Assembly: GCA_910577845.1 (NCBI GenBank)
Contig: CAJTNA010000001.1
Location: 309,997-373,996, forward strand
Length of the DNA stretch: 64,000 nt
Direction of reading: 5' to 3'
From: an uncultured Christensenella sp.
GTDB lineage: Bacteria; Bacillota; Clostridia; Christensenellales; UBA3700
Shown here in pieces: positions 52,499 to 61,366 of this stretch. The translations under genes and the position numbers were made by a program. The stretch's first letter is position 1, and every line of letters begins with the position of its first letter. The notes beneath the pieces are model-generated. The model had not been told where the DNA came from, searched no databases, and worked only from the letters and a program-made list of their open reading frames with translations.

Positions 52499-53083
52499 TT
52501 ATCCCTCAAAAAGCATATTTGCTATTTGCGTTTCGCACTCTTCTCTGATACTTTGCAATTCCATATCAAAAGTCAAATTTTTATCGCTGTTTTTTCCAGC
52601 AAGAACCACCCCACCATTAAAATTGCCAACTTCTTTTGAAAGTGTAAGTTTAATAGCAAGCTTTTTTGCCGTATCATCAATAAATTTTTGAGTAATTCTA
52701 TCTTTATCAACTGCGGATATAATCACACTGTCACCATCTTCTGCGTATTTAGCAATTAAACTTTGCACTATTGCAAGATATTTCTTTTTATCAAGATTAA
52801 CCAACTGCTCTTTTGCTTTTTCAAACAATTTGTCAATTGCTTTTGCTCTTGCATCCATAGTAATCTTTTTCGCATCAAGATTGCTAACCACAACACTACG
52901 CCTTATTATCTCATCATAACTTGCCTTTAAGCCACCCTCAAACTGCTTGATTCTTTCCTCTTGCAAAGCTGTTTCCTTTGCAATTATATCATCAGCTTGA
53001 GCATTAGCCTTGCTCAAATTATCATTAATAATGGCGTTGCTGTCATTAATGATTTTATCCAAAATAACTTTACTACTATTCAT
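52499..53083 (-). CDS. ntpE: V-type ATP synthase subunit E
   Basis: A 194-residue peripheral stalk subunit. The N-terminal half is a long charged helix (about 1-90, INDSNAIINDNLSKANAQADDII) and the C-terminal half a compact domain that contacts the head (VSKEVGNFNGGVVLAGKNSDKNLTFDMELQSIREE). It lies 9 bases after ntpK and one base before ntpC. Its partner in the peripheral stalk is the small subunit encoded at 55851. Confidence 0.9.
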   Translation of the reverse strand: MNSSKVILDKIINDSNAIINDNLSKANAQADDIIAKETALQEERIKQFEGGLKASYDEIIRRSVVVSNLDAKKITMDARAKAIDKLFEKAKEQLVNLDKKKYLAIVQSLIAKYAEDGDSVIISAVDKDRITQKFIDDTAKKLAIKLTLSKEVGNFNGGVVLAGKNSDKNLTFDMELQSIREECETQIANMLFEG

Positions 53084-53092
53084 AACTAGTCC

Positions 53093-53566
53093 TTATGCAA
53101 TCTTAAACATAAATACAGCAAGGAATGAAATCAATAGTGCAAGCAATGCATAAGTTTCTACCATTGCAGTAATAGTGATACCTTTACCAAAAGCTTCTGG
53201 TCTTTTTGCAATCATTGCAATGTTGCTAGCTGCAACTTTACCTTGATATATACCAGAAATCAAACCAACAATTGCCATTGGTAAACAACCTGCCATAATA
53301 GCTAAACCTTGGCCATCAGTTAAAGTTGCCATATCACCAAATAAGTTGATTTTAATAAATACGATAAATGCAATAATCAAGCCATAAATACCTTGAGTAC
53401 CTGGAAGTAGCTCCAAAATCAAAGCCTTTGAAAACTTGTCTGGGTCTTCCGCAGTTAGTCCCGCAGCAGCTTGTCCAGCCAAGCCTACGCCAACTGCTGA
53501 ACCAATGCCTGCAAATACAGCAGCAAGGGCTGCACCTAAAATCGCATAAAAAATTCCTAAACTCAT
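53093..53566 (-). CDS. ntpK: V-type ATP synthase rotor-ring subunit K (Na+-type ligands)
   Basis: A 157-residue proteolipid with four TM helices, a duplicated c-type hairpin. The residues that bind Na+ in the Enterococcus hirae ring are all present: Leu54, Thr57 and Gln58 in LLPGTQG, Gln108 in YQGKVAA, and Glu137 in MVETYALL. The enzyme therefore probably couples to Na+ rather than H+. The start at 53566 is fixed by GGAGGAG; the 53608 start adds an unlikely tail. A 250-base gap separates it from ntpI, in keeping with the extra ribosome access that a high-copy ring subunit needs. Confidence 0.94.
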   Translation of the reverse strand: MSLGIFYAILGAALAAVFAGIGSAVGVGLAGQAAAGLTAEDPDKFSKALILELLPGTQGIYGLIIAFIVFIKINLFGDMATLTDGQGLAIMAGCLPMAIVGLISGIYQGKVAASNIAMIAKRPEAFGKGITITAMVETYALLALLISFLAVFMFKIA

Positions 53567-53739
53567 TTTATTACTCCTCCTCAATAGAGTTTTATTCTTT
53601 ATTTTCATTAACTACACACTATTACAATTTTCAAACTATTGTTTTGTACTAGCAGTTGTTAATTTAATTAATTATTTAAATCAATTTTTCAAACTAATTA
53701 CCCATTAAAGGCAATTCATCAAATTACTTTTTAAAATTT

Positions 53740-53758
53740 ACTATCGATTTTTAATAGT
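53740..53758. other. Hairpin inside the V-ATPase operon (ntpI-ntpK gap)
   Basis: ACTAT-CGATTTTTA-ATAGT followed on the plus strand by TATTTTTAATTT, in the gap upstream of ntpK. It is a weaker relative of the CCGATTTT hairpins, again between genes of one operon. Confidence 0.4.
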
Positions 53759-53815
53759 TATTTTTAATTTATATTGTATTTTTACTACAACAAGCTTTTA
53801 TTTTTTATTCTTATT

Positions 53816-55858
53816 TTAATTAGCCTTTTTATTTGTTTCTTGTTCCAAAGTAAAGTTATAGTTTTTCATACTACTACCAAGTGGCACAAATAATCTACCA
53901 CCGCCCTCATAGAACTTGCCAAAGAATTCCACGAATTGTAATCTTGAGTTGTGTACATACGCACCTAAAGTATTAATTGCTATGTTGAACAAATGTCCTA
54001 CAAGTAACAAAATAATTGCAACAAGGTATCCTACGATTGGTAAAATTTGAATCATTACCATTGCAATTTGATTAAATACCATTGCTATTACACCAGTAGC
54101 CAAACCTAACCCGAACAATCTTGTATAGCTCAACAAATCACTGAAAAAGTTAATAATGCTATATAAATTACCAAAAGCACCAGATACTACTTTTACCCCT
54201 TTTTTATGCAAGCCACCAGCAACCATTAATCCTGCTAAACCGACTGCAAGCATTGCTATACCAGTGTATTTCATAGCATTGTTACCTTTGAATAAAAAGC
54301 CTTCCATTGCAAACAATCCCAAGCCTAAAAGTAATACATACCAACTAAATACACCAAAGATAGCATCAAAAGGTTTTTTAGTTTTAAATAATGAATATGC
54401 ATTGATACCCATACCCACAAGCATTTGGAAAATACCTAATCCCAATGATAATGCAAGCATCATAACTGGGTCTTGCAACGGACTAAACCAGTACCAAGAC
54501 TTTGTTCCCGCTGGCAAGCCAAACCAACCATTGATAACGTCTATATCTATACCAAAGTATCCACCAAACAAAATACCCCAAAAGATTGTTGAGATACCAC
54601 CCGCTAAAATAATTTTAACAAGGCTCATTTCGTGCTTACGAGGTTTTTTGATTGCAAGCATAATACCTGCACCAAGTGTCATAAGTAAGCCATAACCAGC
54701 ATCACTTATCATTACACCAAAAAATAGTATAAAGAAAAACATTACAAAAGGATTTGGGTCTATCTCGTGATAATTAGGCACACTAAACATATTAGTCACA
54801 CTTTCATACGAAGATACAACTGCATTATTAATAGTATAAGTTGGTGGAGTTTCCTCCTCAAGTGGCTCACGTGTGTAAAAGTATAATGAAAGCGGACTTT
54901 CCTCTAACACACTTGTAATAGTTTCCTCACAACTTGACGGATACCACGCTTCAAATAAGAATGAACTTTGAGTTTCTGCCATAAGCTTATGAGTTTGCAA
55001 TTTTTGCATTTCCACATTATAAAAGTCTTGCAACAATTTACATTTGCCACTAAACTCGTTTGTGATATAGTCTTTTGCAACAATCTCTGCAATATGGTTT
55101 ATCTCAAATTCCAACTGCTTTATTTGAATTTGCAAATCACTAATTTTTTTACTTGGAATATCGTTAATATTTAAGGTATTTTGTACAAACTCTAAATCTG
55201 CAAGTTTTGACAAAATCTCCTCGCTACTCTCTCTCAAACATAGCACGGCAACCGCCACTATCTGACCATCGCCCAAGATTTCAACCACAGCATCACTAAA
55301 ACTGCTTTCAATCTCTTTTGCTTGTTCAACTTTAGACTTTGGCATACTGCCCAGTATTGCGTCCGCATAGCGTGTTGCCCCAAACTCTGTAAACTTGCAT
55401 TGCAAATCTTTATACACAGATACTTGAGCTAAAAGATTTTTTGCTTTTACAAGTTTAGATTTAGTTTCTACAAGCTCGCTTTTCATTTCCTCAAGCACTG
55501 CGATTTTATCATAAACTTCACTTTCCCATTCCTTGGAATTGCAAAAGTCCTCAAAGTCCACCTCAGGCTTGCGTTCCAACAAATTTGGCTTTTCAAGCTT
55601 AATATCCAAAACTTTCTTTTTGATAAGACTATTTATAACAACTTTCTGCTCTTTTATAAAATCTACCACAAAGTCAAGCCTAGCAAGTTTCAATGTGATT
55701 TCATCAAACTCACTTGCATTAATTTGGCTTTTTTCCAGCATATCAGTTTTGCAGTCAGTCACCTCTACACAGCCAAGTTTTGTCAAACTCTTAAGTAGCT
55801 TGCGTCTGTCGCCCGTATTGCCAACACCTATTAACTTTTTCATAGTTGCATTAGGCAT
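53816..55858 (-). CDS. ntpI: V-type ATP synthase subunit I
   Basis: The membrane stator subunit (680 residues) with the ion half-channels. The N-terminal half (about 1-330) is cytoplasmic and helical and contacts the peripheral stalks. The C-terminal half has seven or eight TM helices. The end of the protein contains the SYTRLFGLGLATGVIAMVFNQIA block, whose arginine is the conserved essential Arg of subunit a/I, and GHLFNIAINTLGAYVHNSRLQFVEFFGKFYEGGG. It overlaps the small stalk-subunit gene by eight bases. Confidence 0.94.
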   Translation of the reverse strand: MPNATMKKLIGVGNTGDRRKLLKSLTKLGCVEVTDCKTDMLEKSQINASEFDEITLKLARLDFVVDFIKEQKVVINSLIKKKVLDIKLEKPNLLERKPEVDFEDFCNSKEWESEVYDKIAVLEEMKSELVETKSKLVKAKNLLAQVSVYKDLQCKFTEFGATRYADAILGSMPKSKVEQAKEIESSFSDAVVEILGDGQIVAVAVLCLRESSEEILSKLADLEFVQNTLNINDIPSKKISDLQIQIKQLEFEINHIAEIVAKDYITNEFSGKCKLLQDFYNVEMQKLQTHKLMAETQSSFLFEAWYPSSCEETITSVLEESPLSLYFYTREPLEEETPPTYTINNAVVSSYESVTNMFSVPNYHEIDPNPFVMFFFILFFGVMISDAGYGLLMTLGAGIMLAIKKPRKHEMSLVKIILAGGISTIFWGILFGGYFGIDIDVINGWFGLPAGTKSWYWFSPLQDPVMMLALSLGLGIFQMLVGMGINAYSLFKTKKPFDAIFGVFSWYVLLLGLGLFAMEGFLFKGNNAMKYTGIAMLAVGLAGLMVAGGLHKKGVKVVSGAFGNLYSIINFFSDLLSYTRLFGLGLATGVIAMVFNQIAMVMIQILPIVGYLVAIILLLVGHLFNIAINTLGAYVHNSRLQFVEFFGKFYEGGGRLFVPLGSSMKNYNFTLEQETNKKAN

Positions 55859-56171
55859 ACTTTGCTTCTAACCTCCCAATTATATCGGCTACGATTTTAT
55901 CGCTGTTTTTCTCTGCATTTGCCAAAATCTTATCCGCATCTGCCTCTGCTTTGCTGATAATTTCCGCACACTTTTTATCTGCGTCCAATTTGGCTTTTTC
56001 CTCATTCTTTAAAGCAAGCTTTTTAATTTTTTCATCTGCTTCGCTTTCAATTTTTTTTGCCTTTTCTCGTGCTTTATTTACAATATCCTTGCCCTCTTGC
56101 ACACTAGCCTTAACTTTTAAATCTTGCTCTTTTTCCAAAGCAACTATCTCTTGCAATAATTCTTCAATCAT
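55851..56171 (-). CDS. V-type ATP synthase subunit G/H (peripheral stalk)
   Basis: A 106-residue, highly charged all-helical protein (Lys/Glu/Ala coiled coil through almost its entire length, AREKAKKIESEADEKIKKLALKNEEKAK). Size, composition and location before ntpI fit the stalk partner of subunit E (NtpF/AhaH/G type; naming differs between systems). It starts four bases after rpiB and overlaps ntpI by eight bases. Confidence 0.8.
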   Translation of the reverse strand: MIEELLQEIVALEKEQDLKVKASVQEGKDIVNKAREKAKKIESEADEKIKKLALKNEEKAKLDADKKCAEIISKAEADADKILANAEKNSDKIVADIIGRLEAKYA

Positions 56172-56174
56172 TAA

Positions 56175-56621
56175 TTAGTCCTCTCTATTTTCGATTTCGC
56201 TAATCAAATTAATTCTATTAATATGCCTACCACCCTCAAATGGTGTGTCCAACCACGCTTTAACAATGTTTACAGCTTGCTCTGGAGTAACTACTCTACC
56301 ACCCATTGCAAGAATATTGGAATTGTTATGCATTGCAGTCATTTTTGCAGTATACTCATTATGACACAAAGCACATCTAATACCTTTAACTTTATTTGCA
56401 CTTATACTGATACCAATACCAGTACCACACATTACTATGCCTTTGTCACACTCACCATTGGCAACAAGCCTTGCAACCTTTTCCCCAAAAATAGGATAGT
56501 CCACACTGCTTTCGGAATTTGTACCGCAATCAATAATTTCCACACCAAACTCTTTTAGACAATTTACTACACTTTCCTTAAGTACAAAACCACCGTGGTC
56601 GCAACCAATTGCAATTTTCAT
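56175..56621 (-). CDS. rpiB: Ribose-5-phosphate isomerase B
   Basis: Interconverts ribose 5-phosphate and ribulose 5-phosphate (or an allose phosphate in some members). The 148-residue protein begins MKIAIGCDHGGFVLKE and has the catalytic cysteine in IVMCGTGIGISISANK, plus ALCHNEYTAKMTAMHNNSNILAMGGR. The start at 56621 is chosen over 56660 because it gives the canonical N-terminus. It is four bases ahead of the V-ATPase operon and probably co-transcribed with it. In Bacillus its homologue ywlF lies with ywlC and ywlE, as it does here. Confidence 0.95.
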   Translation of the reverse strand: MKIAIGCDHGGFVLKESVVNCLKEFGVEIIDCGTNSESSVDYPIFGEKVARLVANGECDKGIVMCGTGIGISISANKVKGIRCALCHNEYTAKMTAMHNNSNILAMGGRVVTPEQAVNIVKAWLDTPFEGGRHINRINLISEIENRED

Positions 56622-56858
56622 AAAACACCATCCTATATGTATTCCAATTAATAGGCACATTTTGCTTAACCAGTATCATTAACCAACAACTCAAGACATT
56701 AAAATGTTTACCTATTTACCAAATCTTACTAAATTTTATTATACAACTTTTTTAAAAATTTTTCAATACCTTAATATATTAATTATCAAATTATTTATAT
56801 ATTTTTCTCATTTGATATACACAATGTAACTTTTATCAGTCATTTTTCGACTAAAAAG

Positions 56859-57299
56859 TCAATTTAAGTTCAAATAACTAACTAATCCTTTTACACCCTC
56901 GGCTATAAGGTCACGACACGCACGATAGTAATTCAAATCACAACCATAAGGGTCAATAATATCCCTTACCTCACTCACATCAGCAAAAGTTTTTACATTA
57001 TCCCCAGCATTAAAGTGTTGGATAAGCAAATTTTTATGAGCATTTGTCATAGTGACAATTAAATCTGCCTCAAACAAATCTCGCATAATAAAACTTTGTG
57101 ATTTATGACCGCTTGCATCAATCCCCAACTCCTTTAAAGCAAGGTATGAATTTTCGCTTATAGGTCTGTCGTTAGAGCAAGCAAGTCCTCTTGAGCATAC
57201 CTCAACGTTCAAATTATTCTTTTCGCAGTAATCACGTAGCAAATATTCCGCCATTGGTGACCTACAAGTATTACCAGTACATACAAATATAATTTTCAT
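56859..57299 (-). CDS. ywlE: Low-molecular-weight phosphatase, probable protein-arginine phosphatase
   Basis: A 146-residue LMW-PTP fold enzyme with the P-loop CTGNTCRS (Cys7 to Arg13) and the general acid in IIDPYGCDL. Thr11 in the P-loop, CTGNT, is the residue that in YwlE favours phosphoarginine over phosphotyrosine, so a protein-arginine phosphatase is more likely than a tyrosine phosphatase. No mcsB/arginine kinase gene is in the window. The start at 57299 overlaps the ywlC-type gene by four bases; a GGGGGAAAG Shine-Dalgarno lies upstream. Confidence 0.85.
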   Translation of the reverse strand: MKIIFVCTGNTCRSPMAEYLLRDYCEKNNLNVEVCSRGLACSNDRPISENSYLALKELGIDASGHKSQSFIMRDLFEADLIVTMTNAHKNLLIQHFNAGDNVKTFADVSEVRDIIDPYGCDLNYYRACRDLIAEGVKGLVSYLNLN

Positions 57300-58285
57300 A
57301 CAATCTTTCCCCCACTTGCCTTTAGTACTCTGTTCATTACAGACTTGCAAATTTCACTTCCCTCTAAATAGATGCAAATGATGTAATCACAAACCTTTTC
57401 AGCATCTCTCATACTCTTGTAAATATTACGACACACTTCATAATCACTATCACCCAAATTAATAAATTTTCTATCACCTAAAATATCTATAGCTTGTCCT
57501 CTTATCAAACAAAGCGGTTTTTTATCCAAAGCTACTTGCCTATCATACTCCTCAATCAAAGCTTTCATATCACTTGCAACTACCATAGGAACAGTAGGTG
57601 CGTAATGCTTGTATTTCATACCCGGTGCGGGAGCTGAACTTATAACCTCACCTTTATGAGTCCTAACACTGCCAACAACCTCTGCCAGCATTTCCGCAGT
57701 TATTGCCCCAGGTCTTAAGATTGTAGGAATTTCTCCCGTCAAATCAACAACTGTCGACTCAATGCCAACATCACTATCCCCCCCATCAATAATTAATGGG
57801 ATTCTACCCTTCATATCTTCATATACGTGGCTTGCCGTTGTAGGACTCACTCTAGTACTTGCATTTGCAGATGGTGCAGCAATAGGCACTCCACACGCTT
57901 CAATAAATTTACGAGCAATAGCCATTTTAGGCATTCTTATTCCAACCGTTTTTAAACCCGCTGTAACACTATCTGGCACAATATCACTTTTTGGAAACAG
58001 CACAGTTATTGGACCAGGCATTAATTTCTCAACTACCCTTTTATTCCTCTCACTAAACTCTGATACAAGCGGATAAATGTCCTCTACTTTAGCAATATGC
58101 ACAATTAATGGATTATCTGCTGGTCTACCCTTTGCTTGATAAATTTTAGCAATACAAGCAGAATCTAAAGCATTACCACCTAACCCGTACACAGTTTCTG
58201 TAGGAAATGCAACAACTTCGCCAGCCTTAATAAGTTCTGCCCCTAACTTGATTGCTTTTTCACCACTTAAAATCAAAGTTTCCAT
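57296..58285 (-). CDS. sua5: L-threonylcarbamoyladenylate synthase
   Basis: Makes threonylcarbamoyl-AMP from threonine, bicarbonate and ATP, the first step of the universal tRNA modification t6A37. The 329-residue protein has the YrdC-type domain (about 1-205: AFPTETVYGLGGNAL, KGRPADNPLIVHI, GVPIAAPSANAS, STVVDLTG) plus the Sua5 C-terminal domain, joined by the APAPGMKYKHYAPTVPM linker. It is the B. subtilis YwlC homologue, and the order ywlC-ywlE-ywlF(rpiB) is conserved. Confidence 0.96.
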   Translation of the reverse strand: METLILSGEKAIKLGAELIKAGEVVAFPTETVYGLGGNALDSACIAKIYQAKGRPADNPLIVHIAKVEDIYPLVSEFSERNKRVVEKLMPGPITVLFPKSDIVPDSVTAGLKTVGIRMPKMAIARKFIEACGVPIAAPSANASTRVSPTTASHVYEDMKGRIPLIIDGGDSDVGIESTVVDLTGEIPTILRPGAITAEMLAEVVGSVRTHKGEVISSAPAPGMKYKHYAPTVPMVVASDMKALIEEYDRQVALDKKPLCLIRGQAIDILGDRKFINLGDSDYEVCRNIYKSMRDAEKVCDYIICIYLEGSEICKSVMNRVLKASGGKIV

Positions 58286-58403
58286 TCTATTTTGAACCTC
58301 TATTCCAAAAATCTAAAGTTTGTATATAATCAATTAATCTTTAAATTGTAATCTTACAAAACTATTGTAATTGTTATCAATTATAATCAATATAATTTGC
58401 ATA

Positions 58404-59162
58404 TCAAACAAGCGTAGCAATAACCATACCAAACAATAACCCTAATAAAGTTATATTACCACAATTTTTATTTTGCATTTCTGTAATCAAATCACCAAAC
58501 ACTATCTGTAACATTGCTCCGCTTGAAATTGCAAGCATAAAGGCAATAAACTCTTTGGATATTCCACCAACAAGTACACCAATACCCCAACCAAGCACGG
58601 TACACGCACCAGTTATCAATGCAAAAAATAATACTTTATACCACTTAACACCAATTCTAGCAAGCGGAATACTCATAGCAACACCCTCTGGAATGTTGTG
58701 CAAAGCAATTAAAATTGCAGTAGATATTAATACCTCTTGCCCATTAAGTGAACCCAAAGCAATACCCTCTGGAATATTATGCAATGCCACTGCAAACGCA
58801 GTAGTCAGTCCAGCCATTAGCCTTTTGCTATCGTTTCTGCTTTGTGGTTTGCTACTATCAATTTTTTTCATTATAGCATATTTTGTGGAATTTGTACACA
58901 TTTCTCGATTACTAATTTTATTAAATAGCAAAATTGTGACTATACCAGCAAGCAAGCCAAAAAATACAGTTATAAATTCAGCATTTTCATTCGCATTCGG
59001 CAATAAATCAAAAAATACAACTGCCAGCATAAAACCAGATGCCAAACTTTCAGCATATTGTACAAATTTTTCGTGCTTACTTTGTGTAAAAACAGCTAAT
59101 AATGCTCCGAAAATCAACCCTAAAAATGCAAATACTATAGATAATATACTTTCAATACTCAT
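58404..59162 (-). CDS. ZIP family metal transporter
   Basis: A 252-residue polytopic membrane protein with eight predicted TM helices. The two paired metal-binding TM motifs of ZIP proteins are clear: HNIPEGIALGS and HNIPEGVAMSIPL. It resembles the ZupT/GufA branch, which imports zinc and other divalent metals. A short cytoplasmic loop (NREMCTNSTKYAIMKKIDSSKPQSRNDS) separates TM3 and TM4. It stands alone, divergent from the next gene. Confidence 0.9.
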   Translation of the reverse strand: MSIESILSIVFAFLGLIFGALLAVFTQSKHEKFVQYAESLASGFMLAVVFFDLLPNANENAEFITVFFGLLAGIVTILLFNKISNREMCTNSTKYAIMKKIDSSKPQSRNDSKRLMAGLTTAFAVALHNIPEGIALGSLNGQEVLISTAILIALHNIPEGVAMSIPLARIGVKWYKVLFFALITGACTVLGWGIGVLVGGISKEFIAFMLAISSGAMLQIVFGDLITEMQNKNCGNITLLGLLFGMVIATLV

Positions 59163-59295
59163 ATTAAAAATTATGCACCCAAATTGCCAATTTTAACAAA
59201 AATAGACAAAAAAATTAACAATTTGTATAAAAATTATTTACTTTAATAGATTTATGTGTTATATTTATAATATTAAGATTAATGGAGGCATAGTA

Positions 59296-60675
59296 ATGGA
59301 CTTTTTAGACAAAATTATGACATTTTTAGAGGCGGAAGCTTTTAAAATCGCTAACTTTTCTATACTTTGGTGGTATGTTATCGCTGCAGCGGCTGCCGTT
59401 GTAGTTTTACTAATAGTTATAACTATCATTGTTGCCGTTTCTAAGAAAAAGAAGAAAAAAGCAAAAAAAGCAATGGAAAATGAAAATATAGACAACTCTA
59501 GTCTAGTTCAAAACTCTAAAGATGAGGAAAATATTGTAGAACAACCACAACAAGTTGCTACCACAATTGATGAGCAACCAATTGCAGAGGTAGCTATTGA
59601 AAATATAGCTATTCCAGAACCTGAGGTTATTGAAAATGATGTTAAGGTTGAAGAACCTGTTGCAGTAGCAACTCAACCAGTAGCTCCTACTCAAACTGCT
59701 ACTCCAGTAACACCTGTAGCACCTGCTCAACCAGTTAACAATGCTGAAAGCGTAAAATATGTTGCTCCAGCACCTAAAGCGACAGCAGTTGAGGAAAATA
59801 AACAATCTGATGCTACTATTGCTGAAAAAATTGCTCCAATCCCTACACCAATTGAAGTTGTGGAAAAACCAAATGCTACTCCAGTAGCACCTACAAAGGT
59901 AGCTGAGGAAGTTGTTCAACCTAAACCAGTAACTAATGTTGAACCTCAAAAAACACCAGTTCAACAACCAGTTCAACAAACTCCAACTTATACATATGTA
60001 ATTAAACCTCAACAAAATAATGTTGTTAAAGAAGCACCTACTGCAACTACTGCAGAGGAAGAAAATGAGGCTGTAGCAACTACTGCTCCACGTTCTCTAC
60101 CTAAGAAAACTACTAAAACAACTAAGAAGACAGCTGCTCAAATCGCATCTGAAATTGAGGAAAAAACTGGTTCAAATCCAAGAAAGACTGCATCAGAGAA
60201 TAAGCCAGCAGTTGTAGGTCAAAACAAACTACCTAAAAAAGCTAAGACAAAAGCTACAACAACTACTGACGAAAATGCAGAAGAAGAGTTACCAATTATT
60301 ACAACTGACCCAACAGTAGAGTCATTTGGTAAATTTGTAATTATTAAAAATGATTCAAACTCTGCAAGACCATATCACTTTAGATTGCTTGCAAACAATG
60401 GACAAATTTTGTTTGAAAGTGAATCTTACAAATCAAAACCAAAGTCAAACTCAATTGTAGCGTTCAAAAAAGCCGCTGTTAATGAGGACAACTTTGAGAA
60501 AGATATGGATAAAGCTGGTAACTGGCGTTTCAAACTATATAATAATCAACACGCAGTTATTGGTGTAGGCGAATCTTACTCAACAAAACAAGGTTGCGAG
60601 AACTCAGTACAATCAGTAATTAAATTTGCAGAAAGTGCTCGTTTCCTAGAAGACCAAACAGAAGAAAACAAATAA
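59296..60675 (+). CDS. Membrane-anchored protein with long Pro/Ala/Glu linker and DUF1508 (YegP) domain
   Basis: A 459-residue protein. TM helix at about 17-42 (FSILWWYVIAAAAAVVVLLIVITIIVAV) and then a stop-transfer KKKKKKAKKA, so the bulk is probably cytoplasmic. Residues about 60-335 are a low-complexity linker rich in Pro, Ala, Val, Glu and Thr (VAPTQTATPVTPVAPAQ type). Residues about 338-450 hold a duplicated DUF1508-like domain (FGKFVIIKNDSNSARPYHFRLLANNGQILFESE, then NWRFKLYNNQHAVIGVGESY). The start at 59296 follows GGAGG. DUF1508 proteins have no clear function, and this domain layout is unusual. Confidence 0.8.
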   Translation: MDFLDKIMTFLEAEAFKIANFSILWWYVIAAAAAVVVLLIVITIIVAVSKKKKKKAKKAMENENIDNSSLVQNSKDEENIVEQPQQVATTIDEQPIAEVAIENIAIPEPEVIENDVKVEEPVAVATQPVAPTQTATPVTPVAPAQPVNNAESVKYVAPAPKATAVEENKQSDATIAEKIAPIPTPIEVVEKPNATPVAPTKVAEEVVQPKPVTNVEPQKTPVQQPVQQTPTYTYVIKPQQNNVVKEAPTATTAEEENEAVATTAPRSLPKKTTKTTKKTAAQIASEIEEKTGSNPRKTASENKPAVVGQNKLPKKAKTKATTTTDENAEEELPIITTDPTVESFGKFVIIKNDSNSARPYHFRLLANNGQILFESESYKSKPKSNSIVAFKKAAVNEDNFEKDMDKAGNWRFKLYNNQHAVIGVGESYSTKQGCENSVQSVIKFAESARFLEDQTEENK

Positions 60676-60817
60676 TATAAGTAAATATCAACAGATAAAA
60701 TTTACTACTTATAGCATAATATAAGCAAAAAAAGTAATTTATAAATTAAATAGATAAAATTACTTAAATACTATATATACTAAATATTATAAAAACACAA
60801 ACAGACATAAGCCAGAA

Positions 60818-60846
60818 AGCAGTTAGAGAAATCTAACTGCTTTTGT
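60818..60846 (+). terminator. Terminator of the DUF1508 gene
   Basis: AGCAGTTAGA-GAAA-TCTAACTGCT, a 10-bp perfect stem with a GNRA-type loop and a TTTG/TTTTA tract, about 145 bases past the stop. Confidence 0.8.
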
Positions 60847-61021
60847 TTTACATTTGAAGTCAATAAATATTACAAAATTATACTCTTTAAGTCAATTTAA
60901 TACTAAAAAATGCCAACAAAACAAGTATTTAAAAATTTCACATCACAAAGTGATGTAAGCAAAGACAACACAAAAAATTTATGATACATTTAAAATAACA
61001 GATATATATCAATGTGAATTT
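60847..61021. other. AT-rich intergenic sequence
   Basis: Between the DUF1508 terminator and the HTH remnant; no feature seen. Confidence 0.5.
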
Positions 61022-61280
61022 ATGACTTTAACAGAAGCAATAGCAATAAAAACAAAAGAATTATTAAAGAAAATAATATGAGTAAATATAAATTATATCA
61101 AAACTATTAGGCATACCACAAAGTACATTAAGTGATTTATTAAATAACAAAGCAAAGACAATCTATACATCTACTATCCGCAAAATATATAAAGGGTTCA
61201 ATATGAAATCTTGCAAATTCTTTGATAGTGATTTATTTGACTTTTCAAATATACAAATTAAAAGTGAAAAGAAAAATTAA
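61022..61280 (+). pseudogene. Frameshifted XRE-family HTH gene
   Basis: Relative of the small HTH gene at 39978. The N-terminal frame reads MTLTEAIAIKTKELLKK and is broken after 19 codons. A second short frame reads MSKYKLYQNY, and the third runs LGIPQSTLSDLLNNKAKTIYTSTIRKIYKGFNMKSCKFFDSDLFDFSNIQIKSEKKN to the stop. Restoring one A in each of two A runs (near 61071 and 61101) gives a continuous HTH protein of about 86 residues. Either the gene is dead, or these are homopolymer errors in the assembly. Confidence 0.75.
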
Positions 61281-61366
61281 AATAACAGCATTACTACCAA
61301 AATTATTGCTATTATTATTGGCATCTTTAGTTTTTTTACTTTACTTTTCATAATTTTCTCCCCTTT

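Noticed and set aside
59503..60015. 170-codon minus-strand frame rich in Ser, Asn, Phe and Trp
   Set aside because: Shadow of the Pro/Ala/Val/Glu linker of the DUF1508 protein; composition is not protein-like and there is no ribosome site.
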